DNA of 64,000 nt from an uncultured Hyphomonas sp. (GCF_963678195.1 NZ_OY782759.1:1488001-1552000); one strand, 5' to 3'. Numbered from the stretch's first letter, positions 52,144 through 61,592 are shown. Notes: generated from the sequence alone by a model not told the origin. Numbers and translations: made by a program.

Positions 52144-54204
52144 GTGAAGCTCGTCACCTACAGACTGTTGTCAGGGCAACCTGAAGAGAAGCTCGGCGCC
52201 CTCTCGTCCGACGAATCCGAAATCATCGATCTCCAGGCAGCCTGCCAGGCACTGAATGGCGAGCCGTCGGCGTATTTTGAAGACATGATCGCGTTCGTTT
52301 CCGGCGGAAGCGCGGCGCGGGAACAAGCGGCTGAACTCGTCTCCAAGGCCGGACCTGACGCAAAACTTGCCGTCTCGGATGCCAAGCTGCTCGCTCCGCT
52401 TCGGCCGCGCGTCATGCGCGACACGATGTGCTTCGAAGGCCATCTGGTAAATTGCCGGAAAACGTCAATGCGGATGCAGGGACAGGATCCCGATTCGGTT
52501 GATCCCGAGGAGCTGAAGCCGGGAGAGCTGTGGTACACCCGGCCGCTGTATTACAAGGTCAACGTGAATTCCATCATCGGGACGGATGAAGAAGTGACCT
52601 ATCCCGAAGGCGAGCAGTTCAAGGACTATGAGCTCGAGCTTGCTGTCGTGATCGGCAAGGAAGGCAAGAATATCAATGCCCGCGACGCGATGGACTATGT
52701 CGCCGGGTACACGATTTTCAACGACTTCTCGGCGCGCACGACACAGGTTCTGGATATGGGTGATCCGAAGCTCAATCTCGGGCCGGGCGTCTCCAAGGAT
52801 TTTGCCAACGGACTCGGTCCCTGCATGGTGACGGCCGACGCCTTTGATTTCCGCGATGCAAGGGCAATCGTGCGGGTGAACGGCGAGGTCCGCAGCGAAG
52901 GTAATCATGGAACGATCGATCATGATTTCGGTGATGTCATCGCGCACGCCTCTAACAATGTGACGCTCTATCCCGGTGATGTAATCTGTACCGGCACCAT
53001 TACGAATTGTAGCGGGTTCGACATTGGGCGGCCAGTGCGCGTCGATGATGTGATCGAGCTTGAAATTGAGGGCATCGGCGTTCTTCGTCACAAGGTCGTC
53101 GCGCCCAAGGCGCAGAAGATGCGTAACAGGCACGGAACCTACAAGCGATCGGTGTGCGCGGTGGGGCCGTCCGGATCACACTTTGCAATCAAGGACGATT
53201 ATCCTGATGTGTGGCGCATGTCGGAGCAGATCGCTGACACATGGCGTGTGGATGAGATTCCGGCAACCGCGTCGGCAACGATGGCCCGGGATATGGGCAA
53301 TCTGCCCGTCGAGCATGAGCCACCCAAAGGGGGGAGTATCCTCCGGCACGTCGGTGTAGATCAGAGCTCAATGCCGGTGCTGAAGGATGTTCCGGAAGCG
53401 ATGCGTCCGGAGGTGATCGCCCGGATTACCGAGATGCACAAGATTATCGGCACCCATTCATTGCCGACGCCGGAAGAGCTTGAAAAGCATCCCACCATGC
53501 ATAAGACGGACACACTGAATCTGTTCTTCTGCAGCCAGTCGGATGGCTTCGTCTCGCTCAACGAACGAGAGGACATTCCGCTGGAACCCGGCGACACGCT
53601 GATCCAAGCGGGTTGCATGCATGGTTGGCGCGGAAAGGGTGTCATCAGTGGCATCCTTGTGTCAGCCGACATGTCGACGCTGGCGCAGCTGACTGAGAAG
53701 CCAGCATCGGCATCGGCATCGTCTTCGGGCCTGAAGAAATTCAGGCGCTATGTCGCGGGAACGATGAAGAGCGACCGCAAGGAAAGCGGAGAGTCTGATG
53801 TTCTGATCAATGATTACTCTCCGAATGCTGCAGAGCTGCGGGATGCGGATGGCGATCTGCTTGGCTATGCAGGGGATATCTGGAAAACATCAAGTCCGCA
53901 GGCTGATATTTCCTGCAAAGAAGACGTGAACACAGAGCCTATGGCAGACAGGCCTGCCAAAGGCGGTGTTACCTTCAGGATGATCGAGCTGCTGCCCGGC
54001 AAGAGGCTGAACACCAACCCGGACATTCTCAACTACTATTGCGTCGTGTCAGGCGAACTGAGTGCGCACAGCGAAAATGGCTCCGCAATCGCTCGGGATA
54101 TGGAAGACATCATTCAGCTGCCGGGAGCGGTACTAACGCTCGAGAATACGGGAAGTATTCCGCTGACAATGGCACATTTTATGACCGACGCAGACAAAAC
54201 ATAG
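52144..54204 (+). CDS. Fumarylacetoacetate hydrolase-cupin-cupin fusion protein
   Basis: Product of 686 residues from GTG 52144 (VKLVTYRLLSG, the typical FAH start), with GGGG upstream; ATG 52078 is less likely. Residues 1-330 are an FAH domain: DYELELAVVIGKEG with metal ligands near 163-165 and NDFSART near 195. Residues about 340-520 are a cupin with HKTDTLN, LEPGDTLIQAGCMHGWRGKG. After a Ser/Ala linker (SASASSSG), residues 530-686 repeat the same cupin family, but the motif is degenerate (NTNPDILNYYCVVSGELSAH). Single-chain fusion of these three domains is unusual. It suggests sequential steps, such as ring opening and hydrolysis, or a sensing cupin. Confidence 0.8.
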   Translation: MKLVTYRLLSGQPEEKLGALSSDESEIIDLQAACQALNGEPSAYFEDMIAFVSGGSAAREQAAELVSKAGPDAKLAVSDAKLLAPLRPRVMRDTMCFEGHLVNCRKTSMRMQGQDPDSVDPEELKPGELWYTRPLYYKVNVNSIIGTDEEVTYPEGEQFKDYELELAVVIGKEGKNINARDAMDYVAGYTIFNDFSARTTQVLDMGDPKLNLGPGVSKDFANGLGPCMVTADAFDFRDARAIVRVNGEVRSEGNHGTIDHDFGDVIAHASNNVTLYPGDVICTGTITNCSGFDIGRPVRVDDVIELEIEGIGVLRHKVVAPKAQKMRNRHGTYKRSVCAVGPSGSHFAIKDDYPDVWRMSEQIADTWRVDEIPATASATMARDMGNLPVEHEPPKGGSILRHVGVDQSSMPVLKDVPEAMRPEVIARITEMHKIIGTHSLPTPEELEKHPTMHKTDTLNLFFCSQSDGFVSLNEREDIPLEPGDTLIQAGCMHGWRGKGVISGILVSADMSTLAQLTEKPASASASSSGLKKFRRYVAGTMKSDRKESGESDVLINDYSPNAAELRDADGDLLGYAGDIWKTSSPQADISCKEDVNTEPMADRPAKGGVTFRMIELLPGKRLNTNPDILNYYCVVSGELSAHSENGSAIARDMEDIIQLPGAVLTLENTGSIPLTMAHFMTDADKT

Positions 54205-54285
54205 CGGACAGCGAAGGCGAACGGGGTGGAACAAACTTCGGCCTGGGAGACAGCAAAGTATAATTTCTGTTCTGGGAGGAACACG

Positions 54286-56532
54286 ATGACCAAAATAAAT
54301 CTTGGGGTCTTAAAACTGTGCACAGCGTGCTCGATTATTGCGCTCACTGCGGCCCCGGCCGTAGCACAGAATGCGGACACCACTGATGCAGACGAAGTGG
54401 CGTCGGCGTCCGAGGCGGCGCCAACCGAATCCAGAAGGCTGGCGCCTGTGACGGTTACCTCGCGGAAGCGCGAGGAATCGCTTCAGGACGTACCAATGTC
54501 GATTACCGCAGTCGATGCGGGGTTGATGGAGGACTCGGGCTATATTGATCTCTCGCAGGTGCAGAGGGTTTCGACCAACGTCGTCATCGCCAATATCGGC
54601 ACGTACATTCCCCGTATCTATATTCGCGGCATCGGGACACGCAATTTCGACCTCGGAAGCGAACAGTCGGTTGGCGTGTTTGTCGACGGTGTGTACCAGG
54701 CTCGGCCCTCAAACCTGGACCTCGGTCTGTTGGACCTGGAGCGCGTTGAGGTGCTGAAAGGCCCGCAGGGAACGCTTTACGGCCGCAACACGATTGCAGG
54801 CGCACTTTCGGTTGTCACACGGGCTCCGTCAGAAGTCTTTGAAGGTCATATCTCGGCTGAGCTGGGTTCGAGCGTCATCAGCGGTGATGATTTCTACAAC
54901 CTGTCCGGGCGCATTTCGGGTCCTCTGACGGAAAGCGGTGTCCGCGGTACGCTGGCGGTCGCCTATCGCAACAGGGAGGGCTACCTGCCGGTTCAGAACT
55001 CCAGTATTCGAGGCGGCGCAAACGAGGATACGGTCGCGGCAAGGGCGAAGCTGCTCATTCCGCTTTCCAACGCAGCTGACCTGACGCTCATTGGCGACTA
55101 CATGACCCAGGAAGGCCCCGCTTATGTGCTGAAATCCGTGCCCGTCCTGGATGGCAGCGGCAACGTTATTCCGCTTGATAAGGACGATCTCTATAAGCCT
55201 GAGGCCAACCGTGATGATATTGGACTCGATAGAGATACTTGGGGGTTGTCGGCGACACTTGATTGGGATCTCGGCGCTTTCGATCTGACATCGATAACAG
55301 CCTACCGTGAACTCAGCTTCTATGATCGCTTCGACAATGATGCGACCGCTGTTGATGCAACAGAGCGCGACACGACTGAAGACTCCAGTCAGTTCTCGCA
55401 GGAAATCAGGCTTAACCGATCCACCGATGCCTACAATCTGCTGCTGGGCGCCTATTACGGGCACGATGAAGGTGATCGGCTGTTTTCGCTGAACTGGACC
55501 TTGCCGGTTCCGACGTGGCAGCTCGACGCCAAGACGTCCCTCGATTCCAAGAACTATGCGGTTTTCGGTCAGCTCGAATACTTTGTGACGGATGCACTCA
55601 GCCTCACTGTCGGCGCGCGCTACGGTGAGGATGAGAAGGAGTTTGTATATAATACGGTCTCCAGCATGCCGGCCTTCGCAAACTTCACGCAGCCGCTGAA
55701 CAAGAAGTGGGACTCCTTCGATCCGATGGTGTCGCTTGCCTACGACTTCAACGAGAACAATATGGCGTATGTGTCATACGCTTCCGGTTACAAATCGGGA
55801 GCCTTCCAGTGGCTGGCGCGCAACGCGATTGCTGCCAGCGAGGTTGCTGCGCCGGAAGACGTCGATTCATACGAGATCGGATACAAGGGTTTTCTGGCGG
55901 ATGGTCGCCTTGAGTTGAACGCCTCCGCGTTCCACATGAAATATAAAGATCTTCAGCTGTTGCTGTACCGGAATATCTCGCCGCCAAGTCTGCCTGAGCA
56001 GTTTATTCCTCTGACAGTAAACGCCGCAGATAGCACGATCGACGGACTGGAGATCGAGACAAAGACGATCCTCACCGATCAGTGGTCGCTGGATTTCAGT
56101 TATGCCTATCTTGATGGCACCTATGACGAGTTTGTCCGCGAATTGCCGACTGGTGAAATCCAGGACTTTTCAGGCAATCCCCTTGTGAGAGCTCCGAAAA
56201 ATACCGTGAACGTCGCTCTGAATTATTTCGAGGATTACAGCTTCGGTACTGTGGGTGCCCGGATCGGTTATTTCTGGCGGGACGAGTGGAACCATGAAGA
56301 AGACGCAAACGCGATCAACCCGCGGTCGACGGTTCCGGCAACGGGCCTGCTGGACGCGTCGGTTTCACTGGGTTTCGATAATGGATGGGAATTATCTGTC
56401 TGGGGACGAAACCTTACTGACGAGCGATACCAGCAGGGTCTTATTAACACGACTGGTTCGCCTCAGCAGATCTTCCCGAACGAGCCCAGAACGTATGGCG
56501 TGCGTGTGAAAAAGTCCTTCGGCGGCAACTAG
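54286..56532 (+). CDS. TonB-dependent outer-membrane receptor
   Basis: Product of 748 residues. ATG 54286 is preceded by GGGAGG, deciding it over the upstream frame extension. Signal peptide to AVA near residue 27, then a TonB-box-like APVTVTSRKREESLQDVPMS. Plug motifs IYIRGIGTRNFDLGSEQSVG and VEVLKGPQGTLYGRNTIAGA. Beta-barrel to the C-terminus. It follows the FAH-cupin gene by 81 nt and is probably in one operon with it and the MFS gene. Likely imports the substrate of the second module. Confidence 0.9.
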   Translation: MTKINLGVLKLCTACSIIALTAAPAVAQNADTTDADEVASASEAAPTESRRLAPVTVTSRKREESLQDVPMSITAVDAGLMEDSGYIDLSQVQRVSTNVVIANIGTYIPRIYIRGIGTRNFDLGSEQSVGVFVDGVYQARPSNLDLGLLDLERVEVLKGPQGTLYGRNTIAGALSVVTRAPSEVFEGHISAELGSSVISGDDFYNLSGRISGPLTESGVRGTLAVAYRNREGYLPVQNSSIRGGANEDTVAARAKLLIPLSNAADLTLIGDYMTQEGPAYVLKSVPVLDGSGNVIPLDKDDLYKPEANRDDIGLDRDTWGLSATLDWDLGAFDLTSITAYRELSFYDRFDNDATAVDATERDTTEDSSQFSQEIRLNRSTDAYNLLLGAYYGHDEGDRLFSLNWTLPVPTWQLDAKTSLDSKNYAVFGQLEYFVTDALSLTVGARYGEDEKEFVYNTVSSMPAFANFTQPLNKKWDSFDPMVSLAYDFNENNMAYVSYASGYKSGAFQWLARNAIAASEVAAPEDVDSYEIGYKGFLADGRLELNASAFHMKYKDLQLLLYRNISPPSLPEQFIPLTVNAADSTIDGLEIETKTILTDQWSLDFSYAYLDGTYDEFVRELPTGEIQDFSGNPLVRAPKNTVNVALNYFEDYSFGTVGARIGYFWRDEWNHEEDANAINPRSTVPATGLLDASVSLGFDNGWELSVWGRNLTDERYQQGLINTTGSPQQIFPNEPRTYGVRVKKSFGGN

Positions 56533-56657
56533 CTTGCTCTGTCAGTTTCCTCCCAAGGCTGCACCTGTCGGTAGCGGCCCACTTCGGTTGGCAGCTGCTC
56601 GGCATGGTATTGGCCGTCAGCTAGGCTCGTCTGGCGTTTCCCAGAAGCTGAACCCAG

Positions 56658-58010
56658 ATGAGTTGGGAAGTTAATTGTGTGATGGCTGACGGAAAAGCAA
56701 AACGACTTTCCTTCCTGGCTCTATTTGGACTGGGTGCCCCGGCATTTCCCATGTTCGCGCTTATGATGCCACTCGTCGTATTCATTCCCGCTTTTTATGC
56801 TGACAATATGGGGCTGGGTATGGCCACGGTAGGGACCATTTTCCTGGTGGCGCGGATATTCGACGCGGTGACGGATCCCCTGGTCGGCTCTATCATGGAC
56901 AAGACGCAAACGGTGATTTCCCGCAAGGGCTGGGTGGTCATCGGGGCCATTCCGCTTTTTCTCGCGACGTGGCAGATATTTCTGACGCCCGGCAGCAAGG
57001 GGGCTGTCGAGTTTACGGTCTGGCTGCTGGTCCTCTATGCCGGATGGACACTGATGAGCGTCGGCCTCTACAGCTGGGCCGGCGAGGCCGGCAGCAACTA
57101 TAACGAACGCTCGCGCATCATGGGCGCCATCCAGATCGCCAACAGTCTTGGCACGATCGGTGTTCTGCTGCTTCCCGTGGTTCTTGAGATATCGGGCGAC
57201 AGCGAGAATGTCGCGCAAACGCGCATCTGGGTCATGGGTGCCTTCATCCTCATTGCGCTGCCGGTCGTGCTGCTCCTCGCCTGGTTTCTGGCCCCGAACG
57301 GTCAGGTTGCAAAGAAGCCGGGCAGGGTCGTTCCCGCTCTAAAGCAGGCATTGAAAAACCCGGCCATGTTGCGTCTGCTGGCGGCCGATTTCATCGTTGG
57401 GTGCAAGGCCGGTATCGCGACGGCACTCGGAATCTTCTTCATAGAGATCGTATCTGGCCTACCGGGCCGGGCCGGCACGCTCCAGCTTTTGTCGCTCGTC
57501 GCATCTCTGCTAGCCATTCCGGTCTTTGTGCGGCTGTCTGAACACTTCGAGAAACATCATGTGCTCGTCCTGAACGCGCTTGCGGCGGCAATCGCCGGCG
57601 CGATTGCACTGATCGCTCCTGTCGGAACGCTCTGGATCGTCGCGATGATCTATTTTCTGTTTGGCGTCGCGAACGGATCGACCCAGTTGCTGATCCGATC
57701 GATCATGGCGGACATTGTGGACGAGGAATATGCGCTCTCGGGGAACAGCAATTCCGGGCTGTACTTCTCCTTCCTGACCACAACTCTCAAGCTCAGTCTC
57801 AGCATCGGGGTGACAGCCAGTTTCTGGACTGCCGCCGCATTGGGCTTTGATCCATCACTGGCGCGCTTGGATGACAGTGCGCACTGGGTTATCCGCACCT
57901 TGCTCGGCGTCGGGCCCATTGTTGCCGTGGCGCTCCTGGCGGCAGTCATGTGGCGGTTTCCGATGCGGCGGGAAGATTTATCCGCAGCCCCGGCCGACGC
58001 CGCATCCTGA
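56658..58010 (+). CDS. MFS transporter of the GPH (MelB-like) family
   Basis: Product of 450 residues with 12 hydrophobic segments. RIFDAVTDPLVGSIMDKTQT is the family motif between TM2 and TM3 of glycoside-pentoside-hexuronide symporters. Acid pairs and SWAGEAGSNYNERSRIMG also fit. ATG 56658 and ATG 56682 are both possible; neither has an ideal ribosome site. Probably moves the substrate across the inner membrane after TonB import. In similar catabolic clusters, GPH proteins are found with TonB receptors. Substrate unknown. Confidence 0.82.
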   Translation: MSWEVNCVMADGKAKRLSFLALFGLGAPAFPMFALMMPLVVFIPAFYADNMGLGMATVGTIFLVARIFDAVTDPLVGSIMDKTQTVISRKGWVVIGAIPLFLATWQIFLTPGSKGAVEFTVWLLVLYAGWTLMSVGLYSWAGEAGSNYNERSRIMGAIQIANSLGTIGVLLLPVVLEISGDSENVAQTRIWVMGAFILIALPVVLLLAWFLAPNGQVAKKPGRVVPALKQALKNPAMLRLLAADFIVGCKAGIATALGIFFIEIVSGLPGRAGTLQLLSLVASLLAIPVFVRLSEHFEKHHVLVLNALAAAIAGAIALIAPVGTLWIVAMIYFLFGVANGSTQLLIRSIMADIVDEEYALSGNSNSGLYFSFLTTTLKLSLSIGVTASFWTAAALGFDPSLARLDDSAHWVIRTLLGVGPIVAVALLAAVMWRFPMRREDLSAAPADAAS

Positions 58011-58031
58011 TGTCTCGGAAGGAAGCCGATC

Positions 58032-58277
58032 ATGACAGATGCGACGCTGTATTATTTCCCGTGGGCCTGCTCGCGCGTGACAATGACCACGCTCGATCAG
58101 GCGGGACGGCCTGTCCAAGCTGGCGACGGATAGCGCCCGGATCGCCGACCGGGTAGGGGCGGCTAGTGGTATGGCGCGCAATGGGGCATCATCGATTCCT
58201 ATATCTGGTGGGCCGATGCATTGGCAGAGGGAAAGGCCTCCGGTTACGGACTACTACAGCCTGGCGGAATGCCTTGA
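58032..58277 (+). pseudogene. Collapsed glutathione S-transferase gene
   Basis: ATG 58032 reads MTDATLYYFPWACSRVTMTT, a GST thioredoxin-fold N-terminus, and stops at 58131. From 58167 another frame reads WYGAQWGIIDSYIWWADALA, the GST C-terminal helix pattern, and stops at 58275. The middle is missing. A real GST in this place would have used glutathione chemistry in the module. The rest of 58011-58470 shows nothing else. Confidence 0.6.
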
Positions 58278-58470
58278 GTGATCCGCATTGTGGCCTGCTT
58301 ATCCGCAGGCGTTGACGCTCGAAACAAGCGGGTGATGTTATTTCTGTTCTTCGGCCGGAACCGTGTCGGTCTGAACGAGCTTGAAATAGTCCGTCCTGAC
58401 GCTTCGTCTCGGCGAGATGTGCGTGAATATCGGTGAGGCAAATCCCTGCCTATGGTGCCCTGAGAAGAAC

Positions 58471-59277
58471 TCACTTATCCGATCCAAAGTTAGGAGGGCG
58501 TTTTTCAAGGAATGCCTTCACAGCCTCAGAGAAATCTTTGGACACGAGGAGCTCGGGTTGCACTCTTGCTTCCATATCGAGGTGTTCGTGTAGAGACTGG
58601 CTGGTCGCCTTATCCATGGCGCGGCGTGTTTCGACGTAGGCGCAAGTTGGGCCGAGAGCGAGGATTTGGGCCGTTGCCTCTACCTCCTGATGCAGGTCTT
58701 CGTCCGGAACGGCCTTCCAAATCAGACCATGCTCGACCGCTTCTGTCGAAGTCATTGGTTCACCGAAGAAAGCGCTGGCAATGGCTCGCGCCCTGCCCAT
58801 GCTCCTAGGCGGATGCCAGCTGGCGCCCATATCAGGTATGAGGCCGAGTTGGCCTGTGAACACGAGAACGAATTTGGCACTTTTAGCCGCAATCACCAGG
58901 TCGCATGCCAATGCAAGCCCATAGCCCCCTCCCGCCGCGACGCCATTGACGGCGGCGATCGTCGGGACCGGCATGTCCAGCAGCTTCTTTATGATGGCAT
59001 TAAATTCCTCATCCATTCGCCGTTGATGTGCCATCTTCCGCTGGCTCTCGTCCCCTTCGAGGGGAACGCGCTCACTCAAATCTGCTCCGGCACAAAATCC
59101 CCGGCCGGCGCCCGTCAGTATCAGTACACGCATGGCTGGGTCTGCGGCGCACGCGTCCAGTGCCTCATTGAGATCATGACGCAGTTGCGTTCCGAGCGCG
59201 TTCAGCTTTTCAGGCACATCAAGCCTGAGTGTGAATACTGAGCCCCTCTTGCTGAGTTCAATGGTCTTAGTCCCCAA
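58471..59277 (-). CDS. Enoyl-CoA hydratase/isomerase family protein
   Basis: Product of 268 residues. TTG 59277 has AGGAG upstream and starts MGTKTIELSKRGSVFTL. Crotonase motifs GRGFCAGADLSER and AAVNGVAAGGGYGLALACDL. Asp in LGLIPDMGASW replaces the common Glu, so isomerase or atypical hydratase activity is possible. Faces the rest of the module on the opposite strand. Last gene before the IS6 remnant. Confidence 0.85.
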   Translation of the reverse strand: MGTKTIELSKRGSVFTLRLDVPEKLNALGTQLRHDLNEALDACAADPAMRVLILTGAGRGFCAGADLSERVPLEGDESQRKMAHQRRMDEEFNAIIKKLLDMPVPTIAAVNGVAAGGGYGLALACDLVIAAKSAKFVLVFTGQLGLIPDMGASWHPPRSMGRARAIASAFFGEPMTSTEAVEHGLIWKAVPDEDLHQEVEATAQILALGPTCAYVETRRAMDKATSQSLHEHLDMEARVQPELLVSKDFSEAVKAFLEKRPPNFGSDK

Positions 59278-59413
59278 TTCCTGCTCCTTTTACACCTGAA
59301 GTGCGATCTGCCTTCTGGCCATCAATTTGGCATGCAAATCGACCTGCGTCACACAGAAAATCTGTCCGAGGGTCATTGTCAAAACAACCAAGCTTGAGGC
59401 GGTGCAATCTGGA

Positions 59414-60226
59414 GGGGATTGTCAAAGGAAGCTGCCTTGAGATGGTCAATCCTAGCGTCTGACCTCATAAAATGAGGCAGAACCCGTTCCGCTACTTCAA
59501 GGCCTCGCTCGAGATCATCCAGCTTGCGGTGATGATGTATCTCCGTTTCCCGTTATCTCTGTGCAATGTCGAAGACCTGCTTCACGCGCGCGGGATCGAT
59601 GTTTTCCATGAAACGGTGCGGCATTGGGTGGACCGCTTCGGGACTCACTTTGCATACAAGATCCGGAAACATAGATCTGAACGAATGAGACAGTCGCCGC
59701 AATGGCAGTGGCACCTGGACGAGGTGTTTGTAAAGATCCGTGGGAAGACTCACTACCTATGGCGGGCGGTCGATCACTAAGGTGAAGTTCTGGAGTCCTT
59801 CGTCACGAAGACTTGGGACAAAGCTCCCGCATTGAAATTCCTCAAGAAAGCGATGAAGCAATATGGCAATCCTCAGGTCGTGGTGACTGACAGGTGCCAC
59901 TCATATCGCGCGGCCATGAAAGAGATCGGAAACGCTAGGCGCCAGGAGTGCGGCCGGCATCTCAACAATCGGGCTAAAAATTCCCATCTTCCTTTCCGCC
60001 GACGCGAGCGGGCGATGTCTCGCTTCCGGCGTATGCGAAGTTTGCAAAAGTTCGTTTCAATCCATTCGTCTGTATACAATCACTTCAATCATCAAAGGAA
60101 CATCGAGAGTAGGGTCAGGTTTAAAGCATTCCGTGACGCCGCTCTTCTCGAATGGCGCGAGCTTCTCGCTGCCTGAGACCGGCTCGTCCGCCAAAAACGG
60201 AGACTGGTTCGAGTTTGTCTGACACC
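59414..60226 (+). mobile_element. IS6-family insertion sequence, nearly full length
   Basis: The left end GGGGATTGTCAAAGGAAGC and right end GAGACTGGTTCGAGTTTGTCTGACACC enclose a transposase-length frame. It is the least damaged of four copies, all on the plus strand. It marks the right border of the beta-oxidation module and abuts the repeat copy C. Confidence 0.8.
59472..60176 (+). pseudogene. IS6-family DDE transposase with nonsense and catalytic mutations
   Basis: One frame of 234 codons, the usual IS6/IS26-type length, interrupted at codon 103 by TAA (59778) where homologues have a Glu codon after RAVDH. HTH region and NPFRYFKASLEIIQLAV are intact, as are WHLDE (first Asp) and VVVTDR (second Asp). 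The third catalytic residue, Glu in NNRAENSH of the 30-kb copy, is Lys here (AAA at 59976). It is therefore dead twice over. Confidence 0.85.
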
Positions 60227-60228
60227 AC

Positions 60229-60334
60229 AGCCAGCCACACCCCCAAACAGAGAAAAGTACCGCCACCTCTGCGCAAAGCCTCACACACCGCGGGCTTTGG
60301 CGCCAGGGCTGCGTCTCCGTTTCCGGAACAGGGT
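60229..60334. repeat. Dispersed repeat, copy C (partial)
   Basis: Matches the 5' extension and first part of copy A: CCAGCCACACCC, AACAGAGAA, the hairpin CAAAGCC...GGGCTTTG and GCTGCGTCTCCGTTTCCGGA. The match ends at about 60334, where the frame of the acyltransferase opens. It starts directly at the right end of the IS6 element. Confidence 0.7.
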
Positions 60335-60474
60335 AGGCCGGCCCTACAGGCGCCTCGTCCAACGGCGAGGCACAGAAGGGTACGCCAGGAGCGGATGCGA
60401 CCAGTCGGCCCCCCCTGGCTTCCGGCACTGCAACGGGCCCTGCCCAGGCGCCAAGGAAGACGGTTTCGCAGGTC

Positions 60475-60867
60475 TTGGGGGAAGTGACTTGGTTGCTGTC
60501 CCAGTCGCCCGTCCACAAGCAGCTCTTTATCGGCGACCTGGAATGGTTCGTCATGCCGCCCCTCCTGTTGGAGCAGTTCCGGATCTTTCATGGCCAGCAG
60601 CATCCGGTTGGCGTTGCCTTTTGGGCCCGGGTTTCGGAAGAGACCGATGCAAGGCTGAGGGATGGTGCCTTCAAGCTCCGCGTCGATGAGTGGAAAGGAG
60701 GAAATATTCCCTGGCTTATCGAACTTATTGCGCCATTCGGCGGACAAGAGGAAATGATGGCGGACCTGTCGGCAGCCATCTTCCCGAAAGAGCCTTACAA
60801 TTTTCACCAGGTGAATGCCGACGGGAAGCGTGAAGTGTCCAAATTCTCGCCAGCTGAAAAGAATTGA
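60475..60867 (+). CDS. RTX toxin-activating lysine acyltransferase (HlyC family), 5' end probably truncated
   Basis: Product of at least 130 residues from TTG 60475. HlyC-family motifs: LSQSPVHKQLFIGDLEW with His14, PVGVAFWARVSEE (45-57), DEWKGGNIPW (Asp71) and LIAPFGGQEEMMADL. The family transfers fatty acyl groups from ACP to lysines of RTX toxins. The frame is open upstream to 60337, with natural-looking residues (APRKTVSQVLGEVTW) but no good start. The repeat copy C ends at 60334, so the original 5' end was probably replaced. No RTX toxin gene is in the window. Confidence 0.7.
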   Translation: MGEVTWLLSQSPVHKQLFIGDLEWFVMPPLLLEQFRIFHGQQHPVGVAFWARVSEETDARLRDGAFKLRVDEWKGGNIPWLIELIAPFGGQEEMMADLSAAIFPKEPYNFHQVNADGKREVSKFSPAEKN

Positions 60868-60875
60868 TACAGGTA

Positions 60876-61433
60876 ATGCGATCTCTGTTCCTAGCAGGAC
60901 TACTCGTCCTGCTTTCCGGGTGTTCAACTCACTTGCCCCCTGTGCCGGCCGGTCAATCACTGGAGAACTCCGGTGAATGGGTACCGAGTAAGAAAGAAAC
61001 AAAAGCATGGCGCTCGCTCTTGTTTTCGACGAGTTCGAAACAGGTGGAGGCGGATCGTCTCCTGATCGAGGCTTGGGGGAACCCTGGCGCGGGGACTGAT
61101 AAGATTGAAATGCGTATCCTTGCTCGTGCAGCCGCCGAAGCCATGGACCTTGGATACCCGAATTTCGCGATTGTTCATGTCAGCGACAGGAACCTGCCTA
61201 TGTCGGGAGGGCTGGGGCCCCCGCCTGTTTTCGGGGCAGAGCCCGTTTGGATCGGCGATTATGAATCGCTTGTCTATAACAGGTATGAACGTGATCATGC
61301 GGCTGCTCCCAAAGGCTGGATCGTGCCGGGATTAAGGGCCGTGATTGTCCTGCTCCCGGAGGGTGACCGGCGTATTTCCAGGAGCTTTGAAGCGAGCGAA
61401 GTATTTGACTACCTCGGGCGCAAGCCCCTCTGA
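60876..61433 (+). CDS. Putative lipoprotein
   Basis: Product of 185 residues. ATG 60876 with AGG upstream; an upstream TTG at 60864 overlaps the previous stop. Signal segment with LSGC lipobox at about 15-18. Middle region includes a Gly-rich loop (PMSGGLGPPPVFGAEPVWIG). No family is recognised. It starts 8 nt after the acyltransferase stop, so they may be co-transcribed. Probably anchored in the outer membrane. Confidence 0.6.
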   Translation: MRSLFLAGLLVLLSGCSTHLPPVPAGQSLENSGEWVPSKKETKAWRSLLFSTSSKQVEADRLLIEAWGNPGAGTDKIEMRILARAAAEAMDLGYPNFAIVHVSDRNLPMSGGLGPPPVFGAEPVWIGDYESLVYNRYERDHAAAPKGWIVPGLRAVIVLLPEGDRRISRSFEASEVFDYLGRKPL

Positions 61434-61592
61434 GGCGGTAGCCGGAATCCTCCAAGATCGTTGAATGCACGTCCGGCGCAGGCACGGATCGTGAAAGTGG
61501 AAACGCTCACTGGTCCCTGATTGTCCGGTGCTGGCACAGATATTCCAATTTGTGGCATTCACATCGTCCCAGGACTGCAGGAGCGTTCCAGT

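Noticed and set aside
60121-61008. 295-codon minus-strand open frame across the IS6 right end, repeat C and acyltransferase
   Set aside because: It spans several unrelated elements and is antisense to HlyC motifs; composition is not protein-like.
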